A stretch of DNA of 64,000 nucleotides from Siphonodentalium dalli (lineage: Eukaryota; Mollusca; Scaphopoda; Gadilida; Siphonodentaliidae). Position numbers and translations under genes: made by a program. The notes beneath the pieces are model-generated. The model ran no database searches. It was given only the letters and a program-made list of their open reading frames with translations, and was not told the origin of the DNA. Every line of letters starts with the position of its first letter. Position 1 is the first letter of the stretch. Below, in pieces: positions 45,886-57,154 of the stretch. The stretch is taken from assembly GCA_032622095.1 (NCBI GenBank), contig CP136068.1:56500025-56564024 (forward strand), given 5' to 3'.

Positions 45886-48770
45886 ATGAAAGTGTCAATG
45901 ACACTGTAGCTCAACTTAGGTAGGGGAATAATTTAATGGTTGACAGTAAATGGAGGAATAGGAAAGGTGCTAATTGAAATGTCTAACCTGCGCCAAAGGA
46001 TTTAGTGATGCAAAGAGTAAAATACAAGATGGCTGCTGGTGGCCATTTTTTTTGGCCAATTGACCCCAAAAGGACTCGTTCCCATCTATGTATAATTGTT
46101 AACATCCATGACAAATTTTATGAAGATCTGACCAAAGCTACGACCTACAAATTTCATGATGATCAGACGAACAGTACGACCTGTAGACCGCGCCAATGGA
46201 TTGAATTTTGAAATCCAAGATGGCTGCTGGCAGCCATGTTTTTTGGCCGAATGACCCCACAATGATTCGTTCCCATCTACATGTCAATGTCAAAATTCTT
46301 GACAAATTTCATAAAGATTAGACCAAAGGTACAACCTGTAGCCCGTGCCAAAGGATCTAGTCATACAAAGAGTAAAATCCAAGATGGCTGCTGGCGGCCA
46401 TGTTTTTTGGCCGAACGACTCCAAAATCACTCGTTCCCATCTACATGTCAGTGTTAACATCCATGACAAATTTAATAAAGATCAGACCAAAGGTATGACC
46501 TGTAGCCCACGCCAAAGGATTTAGTCATGCAAAGAGTAAAATGCTGGTGGCCATGTTTTTTGACCGAATGACCCCAAAACGACTCGTTCCCATCTACATG
46601 TCATTGTTATAATTCTTGACAAATTTCATGACCATCTGACCAAAGCTATGACCTGTAGCCCGCACCAAAGGATTTAGTCATGCAAAGAGTAAAATCCAAG
46701 ATGGCTGCTGGTGGCCATGTTTTTTGACCGAATGACCCCAAAACGACTCGATCCCATCTACATGTCATTGTTATCATTCATGACAAATTTCATGATGATC
46801 AGACGAACAGTACGACCTGTAGCCCGCGCCAATGGATTGAATTTTGAAATCCAAGATGGCCGCCAGCGGCCAAGTTATTTGGCCAAATGACCCCACAATG
46901 ATTCGTTCCCATATACATGTCAACGTTCATGACAAATTTTATAAAGATTAGACCAAAGGCAACCTATAGCCCGCGCCAAAGGATTTAGTCATACAAAGAG
47001 TAAAATCCAAGATGGCTGCTGGCGGCCATGTTTTTTGGCCGAACGACTCCAAAATCACTCGTTCCCATCTACATGTCAGTGTTAACATCCATGACAAATT
47101 TCATAAACTTCTGACCAACACAACGACCTGTAGCCCGCGCCAAAGGATTTAGTCATGCAAAGAGTAAAATCCAAGATGGCTGCTGGCAGCCATGTTTTTT
47201 GGCCGAACGACCCCAAAATCACTCGTTCCCATCTACATGTCATTATTAACATCAATGACAAATTTCATGATGATCAGACAAACAGTACGACCTGTAGCCC
47301 ACGCCAATGGATTGAATCTTGAAATCCAAGATGGCTGCCAGCGGCCATGTTTTTTGGCCGAATGACCCCACAATGATTCGTTCCCATCTACATGTCAATG
47401 TAGACATTCATGACAAATTTCATAAAGATTAGACCAAAGGTACAACCTGTAGCCCGCGCCAAAGGATTTAGTCATGCAAAGAGTAAAATCCAAGATGGCT
47501 GCTGGCGGCCATGTTTTTTGGCCGAACGACACCAAAATCACTCGTTCCCATCTACATGTCATTATTAACATCAATGACAAATTTCATGATGATCAGGCGA
47601 ACAGTACGATCTGTAGCACGCGCCAATGGATTGAATCTTGAAATCTAAGATGGCTGCCAGCGGCCATGTTTTTTGGCCGAATGACCCCACAATGATTCGT
47701 TCCCATCTACATGTCAATGTCAACATTCATGACAAATTTCATAAAGATTAGACCAAAGGTACAACCTGTAACCCGCGCCAGATCGTGCTACAGATCGTAC
47801 TGTTCGCCTGATCATCATGAAATTTGTCATTGATGTTAATAATGACATGTAGATGGGAACGAGTGATTTTGGTGTCGTTCGGCCAAAAAATATGGCCGCC
47901 AGCAGCCATCTTGGATTTTACTCTTTGCATGACTAAATCCTTTGGCGCGGGCTACAGGTTGTACCTTTGGTCTAATCTTTATGAAATTTGTCATGAATGT
48001 CTACATTGACATGTAGATGGGAACGAATCATTGTGGGGTCATTCGGCCAAAAAACATGGCCGCTGGCAGCCATCTTGGATTTCAAGATTCAATCCATTGG
48101 CGCGGGCTACAGGTCGTACTGTTTGTCTGATCATCATGAAATTTGTCATTGATGTTAATAATGACATGTAGATGGGAACGAGTGATTTTGGGGTCGTTCG
48201 GCCAAAAAACAAAGGATTTAGTCATGCAAAGAGTAAAATCCAAGATGGCTGCTGGCGGCCATGTTTTTTGGCCGAACAACTCCAAAATCACTCGTTCCCA
48301 TCTACATGACAGTGTTAACATCCATGACAAATTTCATAAACTTCCGACCAAAACAACGACCTGTAGCCCGCGCCAAAGGATTTAGTCATGCAAAGAGTAA
48401 AATCCAAGATGGCTGCTGGCAGCCATGTTTTTTGGCCGAGCGACCCCAAAATCACTCGTTCCCATCTACATGTCATTATTAACATCAATGACAAATTTCA
48501 TGATGATCAGTACGACCTGTAGGCCGCGCCAATGGATTGAATCTTGAAATCCAAGATGGCTGCCAGCGGCCATGTTTTTTGGCCGAATGACCCCAAAATG
48601 ACTCGTTCCCATCTACATGTCAATGTCAACATTCATGACAAATTTCATGAAGATCAGACCAAAGGTACAACCTGTAGCCCGCGCCAAAAGGAAATTGATG
48701 GACACACGCACACACGGACGCCAAACCATGGCAATAGCTCAAACTTACAAAAGTAAGTTGAGCTAAAAAC
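45886..48770 (+). mobile_element. HINE-1-like element with ~165-bp core satellite
   Basis: The left end is atgaaagtgtcaatgacac followed by TAGCTCAACTT. The right end is a hairpin, TAGCTCAAACTTAC..GTAAGTTGAGCTA (48735-48765), so left and right share a subterminal inverted repeat. Between them lie about 16-17 tandem ~165-bp units containing gtaaaatccaagatggctgc and gttcccatctacatgtca, preceding a short gacacacgcacacacggac tail. Subterminal inverted repeats, a tandem core and a 3' hairpin are the architecture of HINE/DINE-1/pearl elements, nonautonomous Helentron relatives. It is inserted in a Helitron whose uninterrupted copy is at 50391. Confidence 0.8.
47781..48210 (-). repeat. Inverted ~427-bp block inside HINE-1 array
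   Basis: This block is the reverse complement of about 47194-47620. It shares private variants with it (cgacaccaaaatc and gatcaggcgaacagtacgat), so it is a recent inverted duplication within the array. Both junctions are abrupt, at 47780/47781 and 48210/48211. Confidence 0.88.
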
Positions 48771-49104
48771 CCACGGGCAGTGTTTACCGCCGTTTTGGAG
48801 AAGCTCCGAGCACCGTCCTTGGCACTGTGGGGTTAATCGCGTTGATAGTTAAAGAGTGTTCATATCCGCAGTGTCGTTGATAAAGAGCGTATGCATGTAG
48901 TGTGATTCTTATGTCTGGGGCCAGACGTGAGTGTGTCTGTATCCAGACATGAGCGTGTTGTGTGATTCTTATGTCTGTCTTCGTACTTAAGGGTTCCAAG
49001 GAAAGGGGGAGATTTTCATCGGGCAAGTTTTTCCGCCCGAGGTGATCTTCACCTTGAAACGGGTACGCAGTGATCGCGTTTGGCTAACGAAAACTACCTT
49101 CTCA
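48771..49104 (+). mobile_element. Helitron A copy 1, remainder
   Basis: The continuation after the HINE-1 insertion has gggcagtgtttaccgccgtt, a gataaagagcgtatgcatg block and the gggggagattttcatcggg block, all shared with 50396-50760. Another Helitron start abuts it at 49105. Confidence 0.7.
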
Positions 49105-49200
49105 TCTAATATATACTTTGGGACTTCTGTCTGTTTGTTTGTTAGCTATGGCCGGGAAAACTGCCGGGCGGATTTCGACCAAACTTCCTATCTAAGGGTA
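49105..49200 (+). mobile_element. Helitron A copy 2, truncated 5' end
   Basis: It starts TCTAATATATACTTTGGG after a host A and runs about 96 bp before the next TC start at 49201. Confidence 0.7.
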
Positions 49201-49801
49201 TCTAATATATATTTTGGGACTTCTGTCTGTTTGTTTGTTAGCTATAGCCGGGAAAACTGCCGGACGGATTTCGACCAAACTTCCTATCTAAGGGTAAAAA
49301 CCCAGATGAAGTGTCGTCGCATTGCTTTTGAGAAGCTCCGAGCACTCATTCTCCTCCCCACTGCCGCCGTCTTGAATTGTGGGGGTTAATCGCGTGATAG
49401 TTAAAGAGTGTTCGTATCCGCAGGGTCGTTGATAAAGAGCGTATCTGTGTCCAGGCATGAGGGTGTTGTGTCTGTGTCCAGACATGAGCGTGTTGTGTGA
49501 TCCTTATGTCTGTGTTTGTACTTGGGGGTTCCTAGGAAAGGGGGAGATTTTCATCGGGTCAGTTTTTCTGCCCGAGGTGACCTTCACCTTGAAACGGGTA
49601 CCCACAAATGATATATATGTATGTGTGTGTCCGTTATAGACTCGAAAACGGCCCTACCGATGGAGTCCAAACTTGCTACCTAGGGTCACTTTTGTCCGGG
49701 AACTCTCATGGACCAGTCAAATTGTGACCCCGACCTGACCTTGACCTTCAAAAATGATCAATTCAAGGTCAAATCCCGGACGAAGTCGGGTCACCTGCTA
49801 G
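49201..49801 (+). mobile_element. Helitron A copy 3
   Basis: Starts TCTAATATATATTTTGGG. Ends with the hairpin cccggacgaagtcggg then TCACCTGCTAG at 49801. The interior carries the gatagttaaagagtgttc module and a 'cctgaccttgaccttcaaa' block. The next Helitron begins at the following base. Confidence 0.75.
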
Positions 49802-50294
49802 TCTAATATATATTTTGAGACTTCTGTTTGTTTGTCTGTCTGTTAGCTATGGCCGGGAAAACTGCCAGACAGATTTTTACGAAATTTGATACCTAGGGTT
49901 ACTTTTGTCCAGGGAGTGTTTTGGACGGGTCAAATCGTGACTCCGAGCTGACATTGACCTTCAAAAAGGTCAATTCAAGGTCACATCGGGTAAAACGGGA
50001 CGGATTTCAGACGAAATTTTATACCTAGAGTTACTTTTGTCCGGGGAGTCTTTTTGACGGGTCAAATCGTTACCCTGACCTTGACCTTCAAAATTGTCAA
50101 TTCAAGGTCAAATCACGAATTTTGACGGGATTTCGATACCTAGGGTTAATTTTGTCCGAGGAGTGTTTTGGACGGGTAAAATCGTGACCCCGACCTGACC
50201 TTGACCTTCAAAATGGTAAATTCAAGGTCAAATCGCGCAATTCGCTGAAAAACATAGGGGAAACAGCCCGGACGAAGTCGGGTCCACCAGGTAG
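49802..50294 (+). mobile_element. Helitron A copy 4
   Basis: From TCTAATATATATTTTGAG to a hairpin cccggacgaagtcggg plus tccaccaggtag. The final tetranucleotide is GTAG, a variant of CTAG. It has four tandem-like 'tcaaggtcaaatc' segments. Confidence 0.72.
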
Positions 50295-50766
50295 TCTAAT
50301 ATATATTTTGGGACTTCTGTTTGTTTGTCTGTTAGCTATGGCCGGGAAAACGGCTGGACCGATTGAGCTCAAACTTCCAATCTAAGGTTAAAAAAACACG
50401 GGCAGTGTTTACCGCCGTTTTTGGAGAAGCTACGAGCACCCCTTCTCCACTCTCAGTCACCAAAATGACCGTCCTTGGCACTGTGGGATTAATCGCGTTG
50501 ATAGTTAAAGAGTGTTCATATCCGCAGTGTCGTTGATAAAGAGCGTATGCATGTAGTGTGATTCTTATGTCTGGGACCAGACATGAGTATGTCTGTATCC
50601 AGACATGAGCGTGTTGTGTGATTCTTATGTCTGTCTTCGTACTTAGGGGTTCCAAGGAACGGGGGAGATTATCATCGGGTAAGTTTTTCCGCCCGAGGTG
50701 ATCTTCACCTTGAAACGGGTACGCAGTGATCGCGTTTGGTTAACGAAAACGACCTTCTCATATATA
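50295..50766 (+). mobile_element. Helitron A copy 5 (uninterrupted counterpart of copy 1)
   Basis: TCTAATATATATTTTGGG start. Near 50391 the sequence ctaaggttaaaaaaacacgg is the undisturbed version of the place where HINE-1 sits in copy 1. Its 3' end is lost at the next Helitron start. Confidence 0.75.
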
Positions 50767-51092
50767 TCTAATATATATTTTGGGACTTCTGTTTGTTTGT
50801 CTGTCTGTTAGCTATGGCCGGGAAAACTGCCGGACGGATTTCGACGAAATTTGATACCTAGGGATAATTTTGTCCGGGGACTGTTTTGGACGGGTCAAAT
50901 CATGATCCCGACCTGACCTTGACCTTCAAAATGGTCAATTCAAGGTCAAATCGGGTAAAACTGACGGATTTCGCTAGGTGTACTTTTGTCCGGGGAGTGT
51001 TTTGGACGGGTCAAATCATGACTGACCTGACCTTGACCTTCAAAATTGTCAATTCAAGGTCAAAGCCTGGACGAAGTCGGGTCACCTGCTAG
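50767..51092 (+). mobile_element. Helitron A copy 6
   Basis: It starts TCTAATATATATTTTGGG after host A and ends with a gcctggacgaagtcgggt hairpin and CACCTGCTAG before host T. It is the shortest copy with both termini intact (326 bp). Confidence 0.8.
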
Positions 51093-52055
51093 TTGTTAAA
51101 TATTCTGGAAATTGGATTTTCAGATTATTTTTAATGTTCATAAGTAAATTATATGTTTCAACAGGAATGCTATGGGTGATTCAGTCTGATTCACCAGTCT
51201 GACAATAATAATTATTATTCTTGAATCTAATACATTGAAAAGAATTGTGTACATACATATATACAAAATATAGTAACAAAAAGAGTGATAGAAAATATAC
51301 ATTCAGACACACAGATTTATCTTTCTTTGTTTTTTTGGCAAAATAAACTTAATGGCAGGCATTATTTAAAAAATAACTCTTGTTTCAATTAAGTTTATGC
51401 AGTTTTAGGCCCTATATAGCATGTTAGAGTAAATTTGTCTTTGAACTATTCAGTTAAAACTCACAAACTTAATCTTAACAAGAGTTATTTCTTATAACCT
51501 TATAATCCCAGTATTGATTAAAACGTCTAGCTTCCCCAAAATATTTCTATAAAATTAGATAAATTCTTTGCTGAGATGTCAACCATACATTCAGTTGCAG
51601 AGAAACTAACTGTTCATTATTTTCAATGGTCAGTCAATCGATTTTTGGTGCCACTCTAAAACATCAAAATGATATGAAATAAATACATGCTATTTTATAC
51701 ACTAGAATCTTAATAAAAAGTGAAATAGCTTTCTTAAAAATTAGCCTGCAGTGTTGCTGATGTTTCAGTTAATGATGATAATGATGCTGATAACGATATT
51801 TCTATAATGATGATTTTAACTATATTTTCACCAGGAAGTATGTGTATATATTATACATATTATGATATACTGTCACATTCTCAATCTTTTGTATATATCT
51901 TCTATTTGTTCTTCTCAATATTTCTTATAAGAGAATAAACATATATATAAACAAACAAATCATGAAGCACTCTTGCAGACTTTCTCTCTCATAATTTAGA
52001 TTCAGTCCCAGTTTGAGAAACAGAAAACAAACTTTCCATGAACCACCATTTCTGT
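51093..52055. other. Mostly unique AT-rich sequence
   Basis: No repeat partner was noticed. If the exon at 52056-52257 is real, this would hold its 3' UTR; a minus-strand ATTAAA-type signal could lie near 51130. Confidence 0.3.
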
Positions 52056-52257
52056 TCACATCAGTTTATCAAATAAAGGTATGTTTTGCTGATGAGAGTC
52101 TGGTTTGCTTTGTTTTATATTAGCCATATCTTTCTCTGATCTTGCATATGGTGAACTTTGTTTATTTGTGATTTTCTGGAATAGCTTCGACTTGGCACCT
52201 CTTAAATTCGACCCCTCGTCTGAATCACTTTGGCCATAATACAATTGGGTCAGATCT
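52056..52257 (-). CDS. Possible terminal coding exon of unknown gene
   Basis: On the minus strand a strong acceptor (ttgctctttcag) is followed by an open frame from about 52257 to a TGA ending at 52056. It is about 66 codons, starting LTQLYYGQSDSDEG, then a basic Ser/Lys/Gln-rich tail (KSKLFQKITNKQSS) ending PLFDKLM. It is hydrophilic with no TM segment, reads like the C-terminal end of a nuclear or cytoplasmic protein, and sits in one of the few non-repeat stretches. I do not recognise the family. No upstream exon is identified; any would lie at higher coordinates, beyond HINE-1 insertions. It could also be a chance ORF. Confidence 0.35.
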
Positions 52258-52355
52258 GAAAGAGCAAAGTGAACATTTGTTTTATTTAGCCTGTCTAGAT
52301 ACTAAGACAGTTAATGACTGCAGTAGGGACTAATAGTCCAGAGCATATATGAGAA

Positions 52356-53717
52356 ATGAAAGTGTCAATGACACTGTAGCTCAATTTGGAAAGGGAACAA
52401 TTTAATGTATTACACTCAATGGAGCGATTAGGAATGCAGAAAGTTGAAATGTCTAAGTAATACTAGATTATCAACATGAAGAGATATATATATAACAGTA
52501 ATATCCAAGATGGTTGCTGGCGGCTATGTTTTCCAATAAAATTCAAAAACATTTGATAGCTTCCATCTTGTAAGACAGGGTTTCCGCTAGGGGGTAGGGG
52601 AATGGGGCCGGTAGCCGTGAAGGGGAAAAATCCAGGTAAAAGTAGCCTGTTTTAGCACTGGTTGAACTACTTTCGTTATATCGGCCAATAGAATCATGTG
52701 AGAGTAGAAATGGCAGATTGCTTTGTTCCATTTCTGCCCAAGTGCCAAGCTATCAAACCTTATACATGTACCTGTAACTTTAAAACTAGTCAATTTATTA
52801 GATAAAAATTAATTTACGAAGTACAGAACACCAGTAATTTGGATCCCGAGTTAAATGTGCTCGTTAATGTTAAAAGACTCACTGTGGAAGACCCAGCAGA
52901 TATTTCGGATGCATAACGTAATCGGAATATATTTTAGCAGCTGCAGTGTAAATATAGAAGGCTGACTACATATCTGGTCGATGAGTATTCTTTGTGGGCA
53001 GTGGTAAGATGCCTTGATGCCCGGTGCGCTACTCCCACATTTCTCTCTCGCTCTATTACAAAGTGAACAGTATATTTTGCGGTATAAAACATGACAGGTA
53101 TGATTAAAATACTGCTCTTTTGCATAACTTAACCAGGTACTAACCACAACGTAACTAACCAGCCTCAAAGGCATAGCTTCTAGCGATGTCAGTTCCGATC
53201 ACTTCCTTAGAGTGTGTACACTCACAAGATATAAAATAAATTCACCTTTTAAAATTCCTTAGTACTTTTCCAACAAAATTCAGAAGTTTTAAACATCTTT
53301 ATACCTTTATAGACATGCAGTATGTCCTGGGGTATGGCAGGAGGGGAAAACTTGGTGAGGGGAACGGGGCCGTCAAGAGGACCCCCTGCCGGTATAGCGG
53401 AAACCCTGAGTAAGATCAATATCAAGATTAATATGAAGTCTGGAGATGATCGGATGAGGGAAGTGGACTGTAATCAAAGGATTTAGTCATGCAAAAAGTA
53501 AAATCCAAGACGGCTGACAGTGGACACGTTTTAAGGCCAAATAACCCTAAAATGACTCGTTTCCTATCTACGTCCCAATGTCAACAGCCATGATAAATTT
53601 CATGATGATCCGACTAAAGGTACTACTACGCCCTGTAGCCCGTGCCAAAGGAGTTAGTCATGCAAAGAGTAAAATCCAAGATGGCTGCTGGCGGCCAGGA
53701 ATTTTGGCCGAATGACC
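52356..53717 (+). mobile_element. HINE-1-like copy (interrupted and truncated)
   Basis: Left end aatgaaagtgtcaatgacac, then TAGCTCAATTTGG. It is broken at 52575 by a hAT-like insertion and resumes at 53409 with gatcaatatcaagattaata, matching uninterrupted text near 57375. Two tandem core units follow before another HINE-1 start at 53718. Confidence 0.78.
52576..53408. mobile_element. hAT-like element CAGGGTTTCCGCTA
   Basis: Both ends carry CAGGGTTTCCGCTA as inverted repeats, next to GGGG-rich subterminal sequence. The flanks TTGTAAGA and AGTAAGAT share GTAAGA, an imperfect 8-bp-type duplication. The host HINE-1 sequence resumes after it. The 833-bp interior has two or three short minus-strand ORFs without recognisable domains. 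Confidence 0.75.
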
Positions 53718-56700
53718 TAATGAAAGTGTCAATGACACTGTAGCTCAACTTGGAAAGGGAATAATTTAATGTATTACAGTCAATGGAGCGATTAGGAATG
53801 TGGAAAGTTGAATGTCTAATACTAGTTTATCGACATGAAGATATATATAAAATCTAAGATGGTTGCTGGCGGCTATGTTTTCCAATAAAATTCAAAAGCA
53901 TTTGATAGCTTTAGTCATGCAAATAGTAAAATGCAAGATGGCTGCCAGCAACCATGTTTTTTGGCCAAATAACACCAAAAAGACACATTCCCATCTACAT
54001 TCCAATTTCAACAGCCATGACAAATTTTATGATGATCAGACTAAAGGTACGACATGTAGCCCATGCTAAAGGATTTAGTCATACAAAGAGTAAAATCCAA
54101 GATGGCTGCTGGTGGCCATGTTTATCGGCCGAATAACCCCAAAATGAGTCGTTCCCATCTACATGTCATTGTTAACATCCATGATAAATTTTATGATGAT
54201 CAGACTAAAGGTACCACCTGTAGCCCATGCTAAAGAATTTAGTCATACAAAGAGTAAAATCCAAGATGGCTGCTGGTGGCCATGTTTTTTGTCCGAATGA
54301 CCCCAAAATGACTCGTTCCCATCTACGTTCCAATTTCAACAGCCATGACAAATTTTATGATGATCAGACTAAAGATACGACCTGTAGCCCGTGCTAAAGG
54401 ATTTAGTCATACAAAGAGTAAAATCCAAGATGGCTGCTGGCGGCCATGTTTTTTAGCCGAATGTCCCCAAAATTACTCCTTCCTATCGACATGTCTTTAT
54501 TAACATCCATGACAAATTTTTATGATGATCAGACAAAAGGTACGACCTGTAGCCCGTGCTAAAGAATTTAGTCATACAAAGAGTAAAATCCAAGATGGCT
54601 GCTGGTGGCCATGTTTTTTGACCGAATGGCCCCAAAATCACTCGTTCCCATCTAAATGTCAATATTATCATCCATGACAAATTTCATGATGATCAGACGA
54701 ACAGTACGACCTGTGGCCCGTGCTAATGGATTAAATTTTGAAATCCAAGATGGCCACTAGCGGCCATGTTTTTCGGCCGAACGACCCCAAAATGACTCGT
54801 TCCCATCTTCATGAAGTTCCGACCAAAGCTACGACCTGTAGCCCGTGCCAAAGGATTTAGTCATGCAAATAGTAAACATGTTTTTCGTCCGAAAGACGCC
54901 AAAATGACAAATTTTATGATGATCAGACTAAAGGTACGACCTGTAACCCGTGCTAAAGATTTAGTCATACAAAGAGTAAAATCCAAGATGGCTGCTGGCG
55001 GCCATGTATTTTGGCCAATTGACACCAAAATGACTCGTTCCCATCTACATGTCATTGTTAACATCCATGAAAAATTTCATGAAGTTCCGACCAAAGCTAC
55101 AACCTGTAGCCCGCGCCAAAGGATTTAGTCATGCAAAGAGTAAAATCCAAGATGGCTGCTGGCGGCCATGTTTTTTGGCCGAACGACCCCAAAATGACTC
55201 ATTCCCATCTACATGTCACTGTTAACATCCATGACATATTTCATGATGATCAAACAAACAGTACGACCTGTAGCCCGCGCCATGGCCACTAGCGGCCATG
55301 TTTTTCGGCCGAGCGACCCCAAAATGACTCGTACCCATCTACATGTCATTCATTGTTAACATCCATGACCAATTTCATGAAGTTCCGACCAAAGCTACGA
55401 CCTGTAGCCCGTGCCAAAGGATTTAGTCATGTATTTTGGCCGAACGACCCCAAAATCACTCGTTCCCATCTACATGTCAATATTAACATCTATGACATAT
55501 TTCATGATGATCAAACAAACAGTACGACCTGTAGCCCGCGCCATGGCCACTAGCGGCCATGTTTTTTCGGCCGAGCGACCCCAAAATGACTCGTACCCAT
55601 CTACATGTCATTCATTGTTAACATCCATGACCAATTTCATGAAGTTCCGACCAAAGCTACGACCTGTAGCCCGTGCCAAAGGATTTAGTCATGCAAATAG
55701 TAAAATCCAAGATGGCTGCTGGCGGCCATATTTTTTGGCCGAACGACCCCAAAATCACTCGTTCCCATCTACATGTCAATATTAACATCTATGACATATT
55801 TCATGATGATCAGACGTACGACCTGTAGCCCACGCCAATGGATTGAAATTTGAAATCCAAGTTGGCCACCAGCGGCCATGTTTTTCAGTCGAACGACCCC
55901 AAAATGACTCGTTCCCATCTACATGTCAGTGTTAACATCCATGACAAATTTCATGAAGTTACGACCAAAGCTACGACCTGTAGCCCGCACCAAAGGATTT
56001 AGTCATGCAAGATGGCTGCTGGCGGCCATATTTTTTGAGCGAACGACCCCAAAATCACTCGTTCCCATCTACATGACAATATGAACATCCATGACAAATT
56101 TCATGATGATCAGACGAACAGTACGACCTGTAGCCCGCGCCAATGGATTGAATTTTGAAAGCAAAGATGGCCACCAGCAGCCATGTTTTTTTGCCGAATG
56201 ACCCCAAAATGACTCGTTCCCATCTACATGTCAATGGCAACAATCATGACAAATCTCATAAAGATCAGACCAAAGGTACAACCTGTAGCCCGCCCCAAAG
56301 GATTTAGTCATGCAAAGAGTAAAATCCAAGATGGCTGCTGGCAGCCATGTTTTTTGGCCGAACGACCCCAAAATCACTCGTTCCCATCTACATGTCAATA
56401 TTAACATCCATGACAAATTTCATGAAGTTCCGACCAAAGCTACGACCTGTAGCCCGTGCCAAAGGATTTAGTCATGTATTTTGGCCGAACGACCCCAAAA
56501 TCACTCGTTCCCATCTACATGTCAATATTAACATCTATGACATATTTCATGATAATCAGACAAACAGTACGACCTGTAGCCCGCGCCAATGGATTGAATT
56601 TTGAAATCCAAGATGGCCACCAGTGGCCATTATTCGGCCGAACAACCCCAAAATGACTCGTTCCCATCTACATGTCATTGTTAACATCCATGACAAATTT

Positions 56701-57154
56701 CATGAAGTTCCGACCAAAGCTACGACCTGTAGCCTGTGCCAAAGGATTTAGTCATGCAAATAGTAAAATCCAATATGGCTGCTGGAGGCCATATTTTTTG
56801 GCCGAACGACCCCAAAATCACTCGTTCCCATCTACATGGAAATATGAACATCCATGACAAATTTCATGATGATCAGACGAACGGTACGACCTGTAGCCCG
56901 CGCCAATGGATTGAATTTTGAAATCCAAGATGGCCGCCAGCAGCCATGTTTTTTTGCCGAATGACACCAAAATGACTCGTTCCCCATCTACATGTCAATG
57001 TCAACATTCATGACAAATCTCATAAAGATCAGACCAAAGGTACGACCTGTAGCCCGTGCCAAAGGAAATTGTTGACGGACACACGCACACACGGACGACG
57101 GACGCCAAACCATGGCAATAGCTCAAACTTACAAAGTAAGTTGAGCTAAAAACT
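53718..57154 (+). mobile_element. HINE-1-like element, long copy (~20 core units)
   Basis: It starts taatgaaagtgtcaatgaca inside the preceding copy's core. About twenty ~165-bp units follow, then a gacacacgcacacacggac tail and the hairpin TAGCTCAAACTTAC..GTAAGTTGAGCTA (57119-57148), and aaaaactag. Core units are of two kinds: type A (ggatttagtcatgcaaagag) and type B (ggattgaattttgaaatcc), often alternating. The copy appears nested in its relative. Confidence 0.8.

Noticed and set aside
47395-48009. Nearly identical 61-codon ORFs on opposite strands
   Set aside because: They are shadows of the HINE-1 satellite monomer. Their similarity is explained by the inverted duplication, not by coding constraint.
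52851-53174. 107-codon minus-strand ORF inside the hAT-like insertion
   Set aside because: Too short for a hAT transposase, and no BED or hATC-type motif is visible.
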